Source: JAICLV01 sp036380925
GTDB lineage: Bacteria > Actinomycetota > Actinomycetes > Acidothermales > Acidothermaceae
Assembly (NCBI GenBank): GCA_036380925.1
Contig: DASVDW010000049.1
Span: forward strand, 1 to 21,946
DNA: 21,946 nt
Direction of reading: 5' to 3'
Shown here: positions 21,865-21,946 of the stretch, in pieces
How the letters are laid out: the number at the start of each line of letters is the position of its first letter
Numbering within the stretch: position 1 is the first letter of the stretch
Position numbers and translations under genes: made by a program
The notes under the pieces: generated by a model
Told to the model about the DNA's origin: nothing
What the model saw: only the letters and a program-made list of their open reading frames with translations
The model's database searches: none

Positions 21865-21946
21865 CCAGGGTCGTGCGGGTCGAGGCTCATCGGACCGTAG
21901 ACGACCCGGTCGTCCTCGAGCAGGGTCACCCGAGACACGCCGCCGG
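21861..21946 (-). CDS. 3' end of an unidentified gene (runs off the right edge)
   Basis: The last 27 codons of an open frame reading leftwards end in TGA at 21863-21861. The visible residues include VSRVTLLEDDRVVYGPMSLD and PHDPG at the end. Its stop overlaps the start of the GNAT remnant, so the two formed an operon. Too little is seen to name a family. Confidence 0.55.
   Translation of the reverse strand, partial: GGVSRVTLLEDDRVVYGPMSLDPHDPG

Noticed and set aside
1..21946. CRISPR arrays, tRNA or rRNA genes, insertion sequences, prophage genes
   Set aside because: I saw no regularly spaced repeats, no tRNA cloverleaf, and no transposase, integrase or phage proteins on either strand.

Overview
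The window is high-GC chromosomal DNA from an actinobacterium (Actinomycetota). The reasons are the GC-rich codon use with many GTG starts and ATGA/GTGA overlaps, a PimB'-type mannosyltransferase, the actinobacterial qcrCAB cytochrome bc1 operon with a di-haem QcrC, the small oxidase subunit CtaF, a DUF1707-FHA protein and the PspA/PspAA/HtpX/PspAB operon. From memory of family genomes, the order pimB' - NlpC/P60 - exonuclease/GIY-YIG - trpD - ctaE-qcrCAB - ctaF/ctaC - adoK - HesB resembles the Mycobacterium tuberculosis Rv2188c-Rv2204c region. The ctaCDF block and the receiver gene next to ctaE look more like Streptomyces. I cannot name the genus.

Layout. 1-2923 (minus strand): the 5' part of pimB' (runs off the left edge), a possible 29-codon leader ORF over an AT-rich dyad, a strong terminator, a secreted NlpC/P60 hydrolase under a c-di-AMP (ydaO-type) riboswitch with a likely promoter, and a small CxxC/CxxC protein. 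3067-5928 (plus): a DEDDh exonuclease/GIY-YIG fusion, an MgtC-like membrane protein and a stand-alone Lrp/AsnC ligand-binding domain. 5936-7507 (minus): trpD behind a degenerate receiver-domain protein. 7659-11968 (plus): ctaE-qcrC-qcrA-qcrB. 12123-12650 (plus): DUF1707-FHA. 12713-16734 (minus): adoK, ctaC, ctaD, ctaF. 16850-17203 (minus): HesB/IscA (ErpA-like). 17285-19884 (minus): pspA-pspAA-htpX-pspAB. 20001-21607 (plus): a DUF3043 membrane protein and an aldo/keto reductase. 21608-21946: self-complementary DNA, a broken GNAT acetyltransferase and the 3' end of another gene.

How the genes work together. The core is the actinobacterial III2-IV2 respiratory supercomplex. QcrB/QcrA/QcrC oxidise menaquinol, the QcrC haems pass electrons to the CuA site of CtaC, and CtaD/CtaE/CtaF reduce oxygen. 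The two halves are transcribed towards each other and meet at the FHA gene. Around them lie envelope functions: PIM synthesis, peptidoglycan hydrolysis under c-di-AMP control, and membrane-stress protection by Psp.

The most striking observation is in qcrA. The reading frame is complete by context, with ATGA overlaps to qcrC and qcrB, but it has an in-frame TAA between the two Rieske boxes. The [2Fe-2S] histidine of box II also reads as glutamine. This is either a real broken Rieske protein or a cluster of sequence errors. Other points worth a second look are the pimB' leader ORF with its dyad, the riboswitch P1/anti-P1 switch, a candidate ECF-sigma promoter for psp, recurring leaderless promoters, and the broken GNAT gene whose breakpoint coincides with an inverted repeat.
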